Program-made: the position numbers and the translations under genes
Part shown: positions 30,666 through 63,718 of the stretch, piece by piece
How positions within the stretch are numbered: position 1 is the first letter of the stretch
Layout: every line of letters begins with the position of its first letter
Assembly (NCBI RefSeq): GCF_021018895.1
Contig: NC_079373.1
Span: forward strand, 18,055,001-18,119,000
DNA: 64,000 nt
Reading direction: 5' to 3'
Source: Seriola aureovittata
Taxonomy: Eukaryota > Chordata > Actinopteri > Carangiformes > Carangidae
The notes under the pieces: generated by a model
Seen by the model: the letters and a program-made list of their open reading frames with translations, nothing else
Databases searched by the model: none
Told to the model about the DNA's origin: nothing

Positions 30666-33600
30666 TAAAATCCCTGTTGAAAAACAACAGCAGCTGATAG
30701 AAGTAAACTCTGTTAAACTTCAGACAGTCCAGTTATACACAGTAAGAGCTGATCCTGACAGCAGTAACACGACCTGGGCAGGCGCTACACTCCATGAGAC
30801 TGGATCCAGGCTGAACTGGGCTGTGGCTTGTGAAGGTGGATGCCAGGCCAGTAGCCTGCATGACTCAAACAGCCTGTAGGAGTCAAACGACTGCAGCCAC
30901 AAAGAGGGGGGTGGGGGGGGGGAAAGGGGGACTCAGACAGGCAGCTGGACTGAAGTATCCAAATCATCTCAGTGTGTTTACAGCGTTTCAGTTGTTTTCT
31001 CTCAGGTGGGACAGTGCAAAAGGGATGGAACAATCACAAAATCTGAGGCTTTTATTTTCAAAATGCTCAATCTTATGCAGAGTTCAGCTTTGTTTTATTC
31101 TTACTCTCATCTCAGGTGCAGAGAACAGTCACTTACAGTCTCTACATGTTGACCAGGGAATGGTAAACGTGAGGCATTCTCTGATGCAAATTATATGAAA
31201 TGTATAGAGTGTAATTATTGTGCAGTATTACTTCTATTTTTTCAATGATTGAAAATGGTTGATTGACTGGACATGAAAAATATTACTTATTTCTCACAGA
31301 GGCCTTAAATGTGGCATTTGAAAGGAGCATTTTATCTGAATAAAACAAAGACGCCAATATGTGCATTTCAAGATTTTCAAACTGCTTGTTGTTACAAATA
31401 CAAATCTTTGTTTCAGTTGTATGAAGCTTCCTTTTCCTGTTTTGTCACCACATATATACGGTCAATACACAAAAAAGATGTCGCTCGTATTCATCATAAT
31501 TAGAATAATTCATCATCATCATTAGTAAAGACTCCAAACTGAGCAGAGAGAAGATGAGCAGTGAGCATCTCTAACTATGTAACCCCTAAGCCACAAGCAT
31601 TTGTAGGCTGCACAGAACACAGTCTCCCTGAACACAAGGCCAGGCATATCATTAAAACTGATTAGAAAATACACATTATAACAGAATTTGTCATCCATAT
31701 TAACAACGAACGCAGTTTCAAAGTAAGGGCGGAATCTAAAGCTATGACTAATATGTGACGTCGGCAAGAGACAAAGTTATCTCTGTCTGTTGTAATTTAC
31801 TGTGATCAGTGACTGTTAATTCACACAAGTTTACTGTGACTGCTCACAGTGATGAGCTGATAGGTGTCCTCAGGGATCACTCTCTCGTGGCAGTGCATTC
31901 ATGAACATGCCCCAAGTCACTTTTTAAACTTCAGAAACGTCATCACCACTGTGTCAGCGATGATGGAGCTCTTTTGAATAACAGTTAGCAGAGAATCACC
32001 GGGACATTAAAATAACTTCTGCATTATTGCGGGAATGATTTATTAATTCTGTTTAATGAATCATTTCGCACCCTGTATAAGCTGACTCTGTACACACTGC
32101 AGCTAAGCGTGACGGAGGGCAGGCCCTTTTCGCAGTGTTTTTCCGTGTCTACTTGTTTAGTGTGATGATGTTGATGCGTCATGTGACTACAAAGGCTCAA
32201 TCTCACAGCCAGACACAGGAAGTCACATGCCAGTCATCACGGGGGCATGTTTATTTATAAAAATGACAGTGAGGAGGGACCTTCCACCCTCCTATTCACT
32301 CTGTAGCAACTTTATGCGTGGTCATTTGACCTTTTAAAGCAACAAAAAAAAAAAAAAAAAAACACTGAATATCTAGCCACTGTTGCTGCTGTGGGTCTTT
32401 ACAGGAGACAGCAGAAGACAGAAGATCAATATGTGTATTGACACAAATCACATCAACATTCACTGCAACTTGAAAACAACAGAGTGAACTCTCATCCAGT
32501 ATTTTAATTAAGCAACTAGCAATATCAATGTTACATGTATACCTGCATGTACATTAGATCCAGTTAAATATATGGCTTAGCTTAAATTGATAGCTTTAAT
32601 CTTCCCTCATTTTGGTGTGGACCTTGCAGAGCATTAAAGTCAAAGTGCCTGACTCACTCAAACTGCTTCCAGCCACAGAGGTGTTTGGGACGTTGCCTTG
32701 TATTTATTGACCTTCTCTGGGTGTTTTCTCACTCTCACTACTGAATACACACAGGCTAAGCACGTGACTCTTGACTGTGGTTTGCAAAGAGACTCAAAAA
32801 TGACTGTGATCCAAATGTGTCTAAGGCTGTGCTCAAAAAGTACATAACACATTGCTCACGTGTGTTAAAAAGGGTTCAGTGTGAAGCGAGAGAATGACAT
32901 TATCTTAAGATGATTTTCCTCAAGTAATTTGAAAAGTTTTCTGGTAAGTGTACCCCGAAGTTTGATGATTTCTCCTCCATGGTCATTACGTAAATCTCAG
33001 CTGATAAAACGGTCTGTTTAGGAAGCAGTGCATGTTTGTTTGGTGTCACACTACAGCAAGAAGACTTTTGCCAGACAGTAATGATGGTCCTGGTATTATC
33101 CTCTCCCCTCCCTTCCCTGTCTACATTCCAGTAATGCTGCACTTTACCGTTCTTGTCTACGCAGTGACAGCTGCTCACCATTATGGCGCTGCGTGAGCTA
33201 ATTTTAATGGCTGTCACAGGCAGCAGGAGCAAATGCAGGCCTGCCAGCGTAAACAGCGAACTGAAGCCAAGAAGGATGGGCTTCTCTGTAGAGGGTAAAT
33301 GACAGGACGGGATAAAAGACCAGTTGAGGCCTTTCTGTGATTCGTTTATCATCTCAAATATGTTACACAAGCACAAACATACAGGCAATCAACCAGCAAC
33401 AGCTATGAATTATCCACTTACACAAAGAGTGAAATAAATAAATAGAAAAGTGTTAAATTATCAACAATGTGGATGGATGTGCGGATGACAGGTCTGACTA
33501 CAACCAATGCCACATGCCTATAGAGGAATTTCATTTCTCTATGGATAAACATGCTGCATCGCAAAGGAAGAAAACAACCTATTGAATAGAGAGAAGCACT

Positions 33601-34579
33601 CAATGACAGTAGTTTAAGACGCTTCTTTTTCACATCTTCAAGATCAGTGGTTCGCAAGCTGTTTTTTTCTGACTAACTCCACAGCCTTGTCAGATGAACT
33701 CAAGTAGCCTTTCATCAACACTATCCATCAAGTTTGAAAGGTGTTCAGTTGAAATGATTTTAAACCGAATGTATTCTTATTATATGAAACCGATATTGTT
33801 CCTGGACAATTGCTTTGAGCAAGTGAACTCTAAATTTTCATGTGTGGCAGAACCATGGCCATTATCCATTATTATTTTCAGCTTACTATTCGACCATTTA
33901 TCCATTAATTTTAGCTGTTTCTACCATATAGCCACTGCTTTCACTGACTGTCTAGACTTCTTTCCTTGCTAACTACATTTTACGCCCTCTCAATGTGTAC
34001 CCTGCAGACTTAATATGGACATATTTTTCTACTCAAATCATTATTTCTATTTTGTCAAATTAGTTGGGCTACTTTATAATTCCAACTACTGGTTGTATAT
34101 CGTTGTTCTCGAAAATGGGCCTTACCTCTTATTTCTGTATTTTAATTACTTAATTCTATTTTAAAAGAATATTAAACTTAAATAACAGCAGGGCTCTTGA
34201 AGTAGACTGATATGAGAACAAAGGTTAAATAGGTTAGAGTCTGATTTAATCTCTATGTTTCATATAAACTATTAATTAGCTTCAATGAAATGATAAGATG
34301 AGCTAAAGTAAAGCCACGCACAATCATCTGTTAACATTGGTTTTAATATGAGCTGACTACCCGGGCTGCATGAGCTGAAATATGATGCTGTCTGAATGAA
34401 GAAAGGTCTTTTCCTGGGTCCTATGCTCCCTTCATGGAAAAGCGCAAGTGTGAAACACCAAGTGCGTGGGTGAGTGGGTGCAGAGTGGGTCAGGGTGAAT
34501 GTGGGATGGTACTCATTCATCCCCAACAACAAGCAAGGATTGAGGCAAACTCTGCTTGAAAGCTTCTGACTCAAAGCGC
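30666..34579. other. Tail-to-tail spacer between sspn and itpr2
   Basis: No gene-like frame. A 162-codon minus frame at 32900-33388 has no recognisable domain. There is a G-rich stretch at 30905-30929 and a poly-A run at 32344. Part could be extended itpr2 3' UTR. Confidence 0.5.
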
Positions 34580-35893
34580 GCCATTGAGTCTTGTTACACA
34601 TTTATTACAACATCTGACCACATAAAATACATTTTTCTATACACTTTGTTTAACAGAAAGTGTCACAGGACAGCTACGGTCAAGTGCACGCACTCGTAAT
34701 CTGCCGTTCGTTTGTGCAAGTTTAAAACACAAGTTCAGATTTAACAATCAATTGCAGTCCAAGAGAGACAAGAAAAGATGATTTAAAAAAAAAAACTTTA
34801 AGAAACAGTAGAAGATGAAGATGATATGAACAGATACAGTAAATATTACAGTATTAGCTGACATCTCTATAGACATGAGGATGTTCATATTGTAACAAAG
34901 AACTGCAAGCTTACCATCTTCAGTCAGCACTACATTATGTACCAATATAAGATTTAGACTTAAAAGGAAATTTCAAGTAAGTTTTGAACAGGTAATCATT
35001 ATTTTTATTCACATTTCTGTTACTTATAAACTCTGTAGAAATCTGTAAAAAGGCAACTGAAATGGTGTGTGGATGCATCTTTAAACACAACACAAACCAT
35101 TTCAGAAATAATACCCCCAAACTAACAAACCCTTCCAGTTACAGGCTAACTTTTTACCCTTTTTTTTTTGTTTTGAAAAAGTGCACTTTCAGTAATTGCA
35201 ATTTACTGTTTATAAAAGTTAATGAGTAAGGCAGCATGAATCCTTTTCCAGAATGCAAAAATAATACTCCAGTTTATGAACCGAACATTTTCTTATAAAT
35301 ACCATCAGAAATCTAAAAAGGTAAAAGTGAGAATACTTGATTTTAGTGCACATCCTCTTCCCCTGGAGGCAAGCAGGAGATGCAAGAAACCCCCCCCCCG
35401 GTTCTGTCCTCACAACCAATCACTGACCTCTGTGTGGCTGGTCGGTCAGCACAGAGACAGCTGAATAACGAAAGCTGAGACGTGGCCATCCGCAGACTTG
35501 ACAGCACTTCACCATTAACCTTACCATAACATTTCCCTTGATCTCTGTCTGGCACACTAACACTACACTGGCAGATGTGTGCCGTGTCTGGCCAATCATT
35601 CACAGAGACGTGTTCCTCTGTATACCAGAGCGTGCACAGACGGCCTATAAAGTGTGCTCCTAGTGGCCGAGCGTGCACATAAGGCAACATTATGTATCCA
35701 GTAAGGCAGTGTTAGTGTCGTAGAACAGGCATTATGTATGTCGTGCTGGCCTCTTGCGATTTGACATCAGTAATAGTAGTACATATATTGCTCTTTAAAG
35801 CTGGAGTTTATGTGAATGTATTTCTGTGTGGTTTCTATTGCAAGCCTGCACTCAAGAGGCGCGTCACTGTTCCCTGTATGAACCTTGAGCTCC
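34580..35893 (-). other. itpr2: Likely itpr2 3' UTR
   Basis: Non-coding, A/T-rich sequence after the stop. AATAAA on the minus strand occurs at about 35004-35009 and 34601-34606. Which one is used is not decided, so the end is provisional. A further-extended UTR is possible. Confidence 0.4.
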
Positions 35894-54721
<18,828 letters not shown>

Positions 54722-57225
54722 CTGTGGAGACAGAAATCATAATGTTAAATCCATATCACGGTCTGAGAGAGTACCAGCCTCAAACTAGGAAATTCACATT
54801 TTACTACATTTGAAGAAGCAGAATTTTGTGAGACACAATCATAAAGATCACCAAAATGAAGGACACATTAGGAATTGTCCCATGCAAGAGAATATAATAT
54901 TATATATTATATAATAATATATTTGTGATGAGGGTGAGGTGTATTCACTGGCACGAATCCATCAAATCATCCCATAAGAGGACCGAGCAGATTTCATCTG
55001 CCACCTAAAGGGAATGATCACTGTCGTCCTATGATGCTTTTCTTCCTTGATCAGAGCGATGACTTGTAGAATTACAATGCTCTTATCAAAAGAGAAATTG
55101 GAGCCTGAAAAAGCATGAGGAGGAACATGAAAATATTAGTTTTATCCAATAACTAGATCCTAACTGAGTTTTTATGAGAGATTTTCAGCTGGCAGCCTAG
55201 AAAGATACAAAGCAGTTATATTTAGATTTGTTATAATTAGTCCTGGTCTTTCCTGAAATGCTTAAATATTGATGGTTTCTTTACTCTGTCTTGAAAATGA
55301 GACCATAATATTAAACTTTATTCATATTAACTCATTTATAACTTTTTTGGACCAGACCAGACAAGGCGTCTCATGATTTCATAACCTCGTAACCTAACAA
55401 CTGCACACACTATGAAACATGTTTCTGTCAATTCAAAACACATACATTTAATTAGAGGAAGCTTCACCAACATTGATTTCTGTGATTGTGGAAAACTGCA
55501 TTCAGCGAGTGGACAAAGAAGAGAGATGGAAATAACAAACTGAAAAAAAAAGAAGGGGAAAAAAAAATTTGAAAAATACACAAACATCATGCTGAAGCTC
55601 TGCAGTGAAAAGTGATAAAAGGAGGCTGAATATAGTATTTTTTTATGTGCTTATGTTATATGTATATGCAGGAAATACTGCATCACGAAATTACTGTGCT
55701 TTTACTAAACGTCTATTTAAAGACTGCATTTTCTATCTCTTGTGACATTTGACGCAGATGAGTAGAAATGAGATGAGAGGATACATGGAGATAATCTCCC
55801 TACTATGGTTGTGTAATCAAAGTGCGAGAGTGATTGACAGGTGGCTGACTTGCACTGTGCTTGTCACCACCTACAGTGTTTTCTATTGTACATCGGGAGA
55901 GGAGCAATGGATGGAAGGTAGATGGGATGGCACATAAAGAATGTATGGATACTAAAAGGTGGTCAGCATCAGTTTCTATGGCAACCTGACAACTCAAAAT
56001 GGCCTTGTCATTATTGATCAACTGAGTGGCAGGATGGATGAATAGATGGATAAACAGACTGATTCAAGGGTGGAGCAAAGGGATTAATGGGCCGTAGGGA
56101 GCCACCTATGGTTTCCATGGAAACGTGTTGGTGGGACAATCAGCCTTTGCCTGAGATACTGTACAGGTGGTGGATAAAGTAACAGAAGCACCTGAAAATG
56201 ATCAAACCTAAACTGTTTGAGGTGTTGAATCAATCCACTGATTATTTTTAGACAGTGGGTAGTGGTGTTATGAAGCAAATTAGTGCTAAGATGATTTTAA
56301 TAGGTAATTAGTAATTCAAAGAAATAGCCATTTATCGAGCAAAAATGCCAAAATTTTGATTCAGTTCCACAAATGTAAGGATTTGCCGCTTCTTATGTCC
56401 TTATAGATTAAACTTGGAATTTGTGATGGGCAGACAGATTTATCAATAATAAAAACAATCTACTATTCCTCTCAATTAATGCATACTTTCTGTGTCTGGC
56501 ATGCATTGTCATAAGTTTGGATCTTTATTACATTAAATAATGTAGTAATTTAATCAGTTTGTGACTGATGCATCAGGCAGCGATTATCTGGCCCCTTTGT
56601 CCGCTGCAAGTTCCCTTATTGTGATTGTCACACCTCTGTTAAAGCTGACGCATACTGCCGATTGGTATTCAGCTTAATATGACTCATTTGTGTAGCTGCC
56701 TTTGCAAGTGTTGTTATAGAGTGGTTGCTGCTTACGGTAAATTTTTGGTGCATTGCAAATCTCACAAAACTCTATTGTGGCACGGAAAACTTCTCTGCCC
56801 CAGACACCAAAACTGATTTGTCAAAGAGGAACTGGTCACTATTGATGGGTTATTTTCTCCTGCATCCTTCAAAAAAAGAAAAAAAAAAAAAAAAGACCAT
56901 CAATATTTTCAGACAAATGAAGCTCCTTCACGCCTCATCATGAAGGTGGCCGAGGCACAGTCCAGCTGAAGAGCCTTTAAACTAAGTGCAGAAGAGCCGA
57001 AGAGCAGAGATGTGGAGGAGCACGTGTAGCTGATGCTCCCTGTGTCAGTAAACACTCCATCTCATCTGCAGTCAGCGGAGACGCTTGTCTGCCTGCACTG
57101 TCTGGCTGAGCTGTCTCACAAACACACACAGACACACACACACGCACGCACACTTCTTGAACTGAAGGTGAGGATCCATTGAGCCAGCCTCTCTCATTTT
57201 CACACAGCAATGCACAAACACAAAC

Positions 57226-57245
57226 ACATACACACACACACACAC

Positions 57246-57276
<31 letters not shown>

Positions 57277-57298
57277 AATACACAAACACACACACACA
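57226..57298. repeat. (CA)n microsatellite
   Basis: CA run with a few interruptions. Confidence 0.9.
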
Positions 57299-57477
57299 GT
57301 GTAACTACAAACTCAGCACTACACTCTATAAGGCAGTGCATCCCAGTGGGCGCTCTTTGACTGATTGCAGATTGAATCATGTTTGACTTAACATTTCCCC
57401 TTTTCTGACAGAGGACGTGTTGGTTTTGCACTGCTCTCAAACACCAATGAAAGAAACACTCTGGTGGGGGGAAGTCG

Positions 57478-57508
57478 AACGGGGGTGGTGGGGTGGGGGT
57501 GGGGGAGT
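57478..57508 (+). repeat. G-run cluster, G-quadruplex candidate
   Basis: Four or more runs of at least four G (GGGGG, GGGG, GGGGG, GGGGG) within about 30 nt of plus strand. The fold is inferred from pattern only. Confidence 0.6.
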
Positions 57509-59139
57509 GACAGGTTTTTGCTCTTGTTCGCCTCCCTTCTGGGCGATGCAGTCTGCTGGCTAGGTCTGCAGAGAGAGAGGAGAGGGGAGGAGAGGGGAGG
57601 CAGGATGGCTGTAGAGGAGACTCAGCCCAGCCTGACTCATCTGCTTGCTGCTGCATTGACAAGAAAAACTCCAGTCAGGTGATGTAAGAGCCACGAGAAA
57701 GAGAGATAGAAAGGAGGTAGAAGAACTGACAGAAGTAAGAGAAGGAGGAGGAGGAGGAGAATGAGGGGGAGGTGGTGAGGGAGAGGAGGAAAGGAACAAA
57801 CAAAACCTAGCGAGGAGCAGACAGTCGTGGTGTTTTAAAATGTGCACCGGCACGCCACACTGCGGCTCTGGTGTCCAAGCTGGAGATGAGCTGCCGATCC
57901 CCACCTCCGGCATCCTCACACCCCCTCTTCTCCCCTCCCTCCTCCATCCCCCTCGCAGCTCTGCTGTCTGCAGATCTCTCCAGCGCCGGAGAGATGCATG
58001 GAGAAAGAGACAAAGACACAGCCTGCCCTATGCTTTTTTAGGTGGTCTGAAGACTCACACAGGCAGCGGAGGGCAGCACTAGCTGTGAGCCAAGACAGGC
58101 AGTGCCAGGAACAGGCGGGGGAGGTTTGATCCGCTCAGGTCAGACAAGGTCGATTATAGCAGAGTCTCGAGCCACAGAGGAGGAGAATGTTACCCAAACA
58201 AGGTTCTGATCGGTTGGGGGGGGAGGCAAGGCAATAGTTTTCTTTTCAGTGTTACTTTCTCTCACAACAGAAACATGAGAGGACTCTGGGTGTGTGTCTT
58301 TTGTAAACAGTGTGGAACACTGATCAAGTACACTGTGAAACAGCACAAGTAGAGTTTCTCCACTGGCCAAGTGAGGGCTGAGCTACATCTGACAACTTCA
58401 CCACCAGGAAGCAACATTTAGGTCCCGGCAGAAACTTCAGTCAACATTTTATTCAGTACAGAGGTTCAACGTGAAACTCGACCTTCTCAGTATTATTTAC
58501 CATCATTAGCCCATGATATTAAAAAACTCAGCCTGAAACTCAAACTGATCACATACAGTATAAAAGCATGTGATGCATGTTATCTAATAAAGAATTCAGT
58601 TGTCAGTTAGTGAGTTTGGAACTGGAGGGAAAATGAAGTGTGATCCTTATGTAAAATGATACATATCTATTTCACTGTTTGCAAGGTTTCCTTATCAAGG
58701 GGGTTATTTCATCTTGTACAGATGCTGAGGAGAATCACAAAACCAAGACCCACACAGTCACATTATCCTGCTGTTTTTGTGCAAACACTGTGGGAATCTG
58801 AAGTGAGGGAGAGCAGACAATGACACTGAGGTCATATCATTCGCAACACTGCGGAAGTTTAGATTCTTTAGTTTAAATGATTTTTTTAAGCAGATTCCAG
58901 TATTAGATCCAGGAGATTACTGGGACTCTATATTCCTCCACCAGTGTTACTCCTGGCAGCATAAAAAGCTATTTGAAACAGCATTTAGACATTAATATTT
59001 GAAAATGAAACAGTAACAGCTTTACTTTTCGGGTCCATCATTTCCAAATAATCCCCTCCTCAAGGAGTTTTTAAGACTCAAGGAAATATGTAATCTGATA
59101 CCAATCAAAACGTTCTGAGAAAGTTATTACCTCACTCTG

Positions 59140-59310
59140 CCGAGGAGGTTATGTTTTCACCTGTGTCTGTCTGTTGGTTTGTTTCTTGGTTTATTTGTCA
59201 GTAGGATTAGACAAAAACTACTGAACTGATTTGCACTGAACTTGGTGGAGGGACGGGGAAGTCTATGGGAAGATTCAAATCATTTACTAGGAATTTTTTT
59301 TTTTTTTTCC
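59140..59310. mobile_element. Old interspersed repeat fragment (fish 'GTCTGTCTG / AAAAACTACTGAA' type)
   Basis: The stretch GAGGTTATG...GTCTGTCTGTTGGTTTG...ATTAGACAAAAACTACTGAACTG...ACTTGGTGGAGGGA matches a motif chain I know from many fish genomes. Its class is uncertain (possibly the 3' part of an RTE-like LINE). Confidence 0.45.
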
Positions 59311-60214
59311 TCTTAAGTCACCTATGAAGGTGTATGTTGTTTGATTTTGGCTTCTGTGGCAGTGCCATTATACTTGTAGTTAAAGGTTTATAAGTCACAA
59401 GCAGTTTCAGATTTTTTTTGGTTTGGTTTCCTTGGAATTTCTTTTTAGGAGAACTTATGAACTCATGACCATGGGGTTTCTAGAATCCCTGTAAACAGAG
59501 TGAGTAAACATGAGTTAGAGTTAGCATTACATGCTGCTATTGCTAATTACATTGTGAATTATTGCCAAGGCACTTTAATGGTGGGCTGTGCTAAGCTATG
59601 TTAGGTGATGCTGTTCAGGGAAGTTAGGTTTAGGCAGACAGAACTATTTCTGTTACATCTCTGCTCCTCTTCAACTCTCTTCCCATCTGCAGGATGTGAA
59701 ACATTTCCTGTCCTATAGTCTCCACAGGCAGCTCTGTACAGAGGGACAAAACTCTGTCGTGATACATGCATCTGATGACATTTTTCAAGAGACACATGTG
59801 TGGACGTGAGCATCACGTGCCGCCATTTACAATGTTTTCAGGCTGCAATTCCACAGCACATAAAATGCTTTTACCCAACAAGCAAGCACATCAGCAAAAC
59901 AAATTAAGCCCACATGTGAGAGCAATTGGTGAGACTGGTTCATGGAAATACAAGACCAGCAGCGTAAACAAGCATTCAGCAAAAGGCCAGCTGTTAGCTG
60001 GCGGGTTCACTGTGGAAGCATGCTTAACACTGTTAAGCACTGATTGTGTTTGTTAGGAAGACGAAGTGATGAAGAGGAAGTGATGTAGAGGATAGGCTGG
60101 CTGACAAGGTAAAAGTCATGTTTGCTCCTTTCTTCTGCCTCACTTGTGCCTGAGCATGCGAACAAGATGGACAAAATCAGACAAACTTACAACAAAATAT
60201 CCCTGCAGTAAATA

Positions 60215-60760
60215 ATGTTTTGCTGAGGGCCTGGCTTATAGCCATGCTAGTGTTGGGGCCATATGGATGAAAATGTCAGTCAGCCCATCACTTAGACCTA
60301 GACTGAAATAAGTCAACAACTATTAAATGGATTTTGTGTTTACCAAATTTCATGGAAATTCATCAGACGTTCGTGACACCCTGAACTTTCATCCAGCACC
60401 AAAAGCAGATGAAAGAAGTCACTTATCTTGTGAAATATCTCAGCGCCTACTATATGGATTGGTGATCATGTATCCAAATGACTTTGGTGATCCTTGACTT
60501 TTCTTCTAGTGCCACTATGAGGTTCACATTTTTGGTTCAGAGTTAAATGTCTCTAAAACTATTAAATGAATTGGCATCACATTCCGTATAGACATTCATG
60601 TCGCTCTGAATATGAATTGTAATAATGTTGGTGATCCCTTACCTTTAATATAGTGAATCATCAGGGTAAAATGTTCCCACTAGCATTTACCATAGCATCG
60701 CAGGGCAGCCTCACAGAACCATTAGTGTGGCTGTAGAAGCTTAGTTTTGATCATTTTAGG
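60215..60760. mobile_element. Interspersed repeat with internal sub-repeats
   Basis: Three related modules follow each other: an ACTATTAAATGG-like head, then CATGGAAATTCAT/ACATTCATGTCG-like, then TTGGTGATCC. TTGGTGATCC occurs at about 60483 and 60629. The pattern recalls an abundant percomorph repeat. I cannot name the family. Confidence 0.5.
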
Positions 60761-61978
60761 TGGAGAACTATCTTTCGTTACTATCGTTCATTTTTGAGTC
60801 TGTAGTTAGTGGAGTTTTTTCTGTCAGTGTTGGTGAGAATCTCTATGTTGCCATGATTTGAGACCTTTCCCTTTACTACATCACATAATTTTGCTTGTGA
60901 ATGATGCATAACCAATTCATCATGATTAAATAGTGTACATAACATTAAATAAGTGAATATAGATTTATTTTAATAGAGGGGTGATCACTAATTGTCATAG
61001 GTGAGTTGCCACAGCAACATAAGAGATCTTACAGGAGGACACAATAGCCAGATTACCAATTTACCTATTACTAGCTAAATTGCTGGTGCATTAGTTACAA
61101 TGTGGCAAAGTGAAAAGACTCCTACTATGATGATATACAGTATCTGCAAAATGCAGATAAACTGTGTAGGAAAAGAGGAAAAGTGGCAACAAGCAGACAC
61201 TCATGACACTGACTGAAAGGTTCTTCGCAGGATATTTGCTTAATAGCATGACAAACCACAATCCAACAGTGTCAACAAAGATCAAGCAGTATGAACTGCA
61301 CCAAACTGCTGACTTACTTTGGGGCTATTGTATTGTATTCAAGGGTGTTTCCTGCTCTATGCATTAGCTAAACTGAAAGCTAAAACCAAACAGCATTTTT
61401 ACAAGTCACCTCTTTCCTCCTAGAGCTAAAGAAATTTCAGCAGGCACCATACTCTTAGTCTGAGGGCATTTCTACACAGGGTACACTGACTTCCTACGCC
61501 CAGTCAGGGAAAGACCAGACGGACAAACAACATGTGCTAATCCCTCATCGCTATGGAAACCAAAACATTATATTCAACTAGCAGACACCTGACTGATGGA
61601 TCTAGGGAAGTGAGGGTGAGAGGAAGGAAAGATAAACTCAGCACAACCTCAGGTAGTAAAGCAGTAAAGCATAAATATTATTATTATTATTCTATGGTAT
61701 CAGATAAAAAGTTCACAGATTTTTTTTTTTTTTTGATACTAAGTCCAACTTTATGACTTGACCCAGCATGCTGAATCAGCCTGAATACAACCAAAGGTGA
61801 AAGTATCCGAGGTATCCATGAGCTCAGCATGCTCTATGCCGGCCTGACCTGCTCACAGTGGATGAATCTAAGCCATGTTCCCCTGCTCTCAACAGCAGAC
61901 AGATAAACAGGGAAAACCCTGCAGGATGAGCTCACACAGGGACAGCCAGCGTGGCACTGCATGCCTGGGAGTGTGAGA

Positions 61979-61979
61979 G

Positions 61980-62064
<85 letters not shown>

Positions 62065-62065
62065 C
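61979..62065. repeat. (TG)n microsatellite
   Basis: About 40 TG units with a GG slip near 62003 and an A near the end. Confidence 0.95.
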
Positions 62066-62860
62066 GCCTGAGTGAGGCTTTCCGTCTACATGCGTGCATG
62101 TGATGCGCTTAGCATCGAGAGAGTGGTAATCTGTAAATCTGCTTTGCTTTGGGCAGGTGGTGTGAAACTTGGCAAGAAAGAAAGGAAGCGAGGGAGAGAG
62201 GGACGGGAAGAGAGAGACGGACGGACAGACACACAGACAGCGTGTGAATGACAGGGATGAGTGTGAAAGGGAGCGAGGAAAGAGAAGAGCGTCAGCGTGA
62301 TTTATATTACATAACTGGCTTTTCCAGTCATCTGTAAACAAGAAGGCATGCTTATGTATACATAGACATGACACGCATGCATACTATGTATGTAATGTGC
62401 TGTGTCTACAGAGACCACTAAAATATACACTGGTAAAAAAATTTTTTAATTTCATCTCAAGTTGCTGTCAGTTGCCATTGTGTTAAAGGATGTTTTATAC
62501 TTTTCGTATTGTCAACAAATGCCATGAAAAACCAACAATGAACAATGAAGTGATCCAGCCAGCAAACAAGCCTTATATATTTTATTCACCTGAACCATAG
62601 ACCTCCATTGTTGTCCAGCAAGTGTTAAAAACACATAAATGAACCACACTTGCTTCCTTCATTACAATGAATTTGGGCACGGTAGTTTATTTTGGGTCGG
62701 TCCAACAGACAGTCCTACAGCTATAAATAATCACTAGCATCAAATTGAAAATGAAATGCTTATATTTACTTCTGTTCGAGTGACATTTCCTAATAGCTAT
62801 AACGGCAGGTCGTTTTAAAAATCTACTTTTATTTGCTTTTTTTTCAAAAATTTGTGGGTT

Positions 62861-63088
62861 TTAGGAGGTCGGTGGTTCGATTCCCGGCTCCTGCAGTTTC
62901 TATTTTGAAGTGTCGTTGGGCAAGATACTGAACCCCAAATCAGTGTGTGCGTGCCCTGTGCGGTGTGGAAAGAGTGCGTTATGAATGTGTGTGTGAATGG
63001 GTCAATGTGGCTTGTAGTGTAAAGTGCTTTGAGTGGTCGATAAGACTAGGAAAGCGCTATATAAGTGCAGTCCATTTACCATTTACAT
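62861..63088 (+). mobile_element. tRNA-derived SINE, 5'-truncated
   Basis: A polymerase III B-box (GGTTCGATTCC, 62874-62884) is followed by the body and a tail (GTAAAGTGCTTTGAGTGGTC ... GCGCTATATAAGTGCAG, then CCATTTACCATTTAC) typical of teleost SINEs. No A-box precedes it, so the copy is truncated and probably inactive. Confidence 0.75.
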
Positions 63089-63718
63089 TCTCTGTAGCAA
63101 CAATTGGCTTTGTAGTTTGAGCGCCACCGTCAATGTGGGGATGTCAGAAGGAAAGGGACTAACACATTGTTGCTTTTGGTCTTGATGGGATTTGTTGACA
63201 ACAGGAAAATTATAGAATGTCAACCTTATCCTTTAAAGAACAAAGTGCATGAGATGAGATAAAATTGAAAATAAAAGTCTAGCATGCCATTTTATGGTAA
63301 TTTCTTCAAATGTAATATTTGGATATAGTCTCAGAATACAGAGTCAGTATGCATCAAACATTCTTTCAAGTCTTTCTTCCCCCTAAAACCCTCCCTCACC
63401 CAAGACATCTTGAGGGCAAGTGGGAGCCCAAACATTTATAAAGCTTCCCTTATCTGACAGCCAAGACAAGTGAAGTGCAGAAATAAGAGCCAACACATCT
63501 CTACAGTATACAGTGACTGCTGCAGATCTTGTCCTCGCTACCCAACCAGCACCCCGGGCATGACCCAGGCAAACAGAGAGCAGGGCTTGGGTGGGACCAG
63601 AGGGGAGAGAGATAGAGAAAATAATTCAGGCCCGCAGATAGAATGCGAAAGACTGAGTCAAAGCATTGAGGGGGCAAAGGAGGAAGAGAGAGGCAGCGAG
63701 TGGACAGAAGAGTGAGAG

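Noticed and set aside
32900..33388. 162-codon minus frame between sspn and itpr2
   Set aside because: No recognisable motif. It is not part of itpr2, whose stop is at 35894. It could lie in an extended 3' UTR.
54980..55104. Minus-strand open stretch after a good acceptor (reads SNFSFDKSIVILQVIALIKE)
   Set aside because: It does not resemble any IP3-receptor segment and does not fit the phase-0 start of the next itpr2 exon. No convincing donor follows.
62861..62900. Possible functional tRNA gene, because of the B-box
   Set aside because: There is no A-box or cloverleaf upstream and a SINE body and tail follow.
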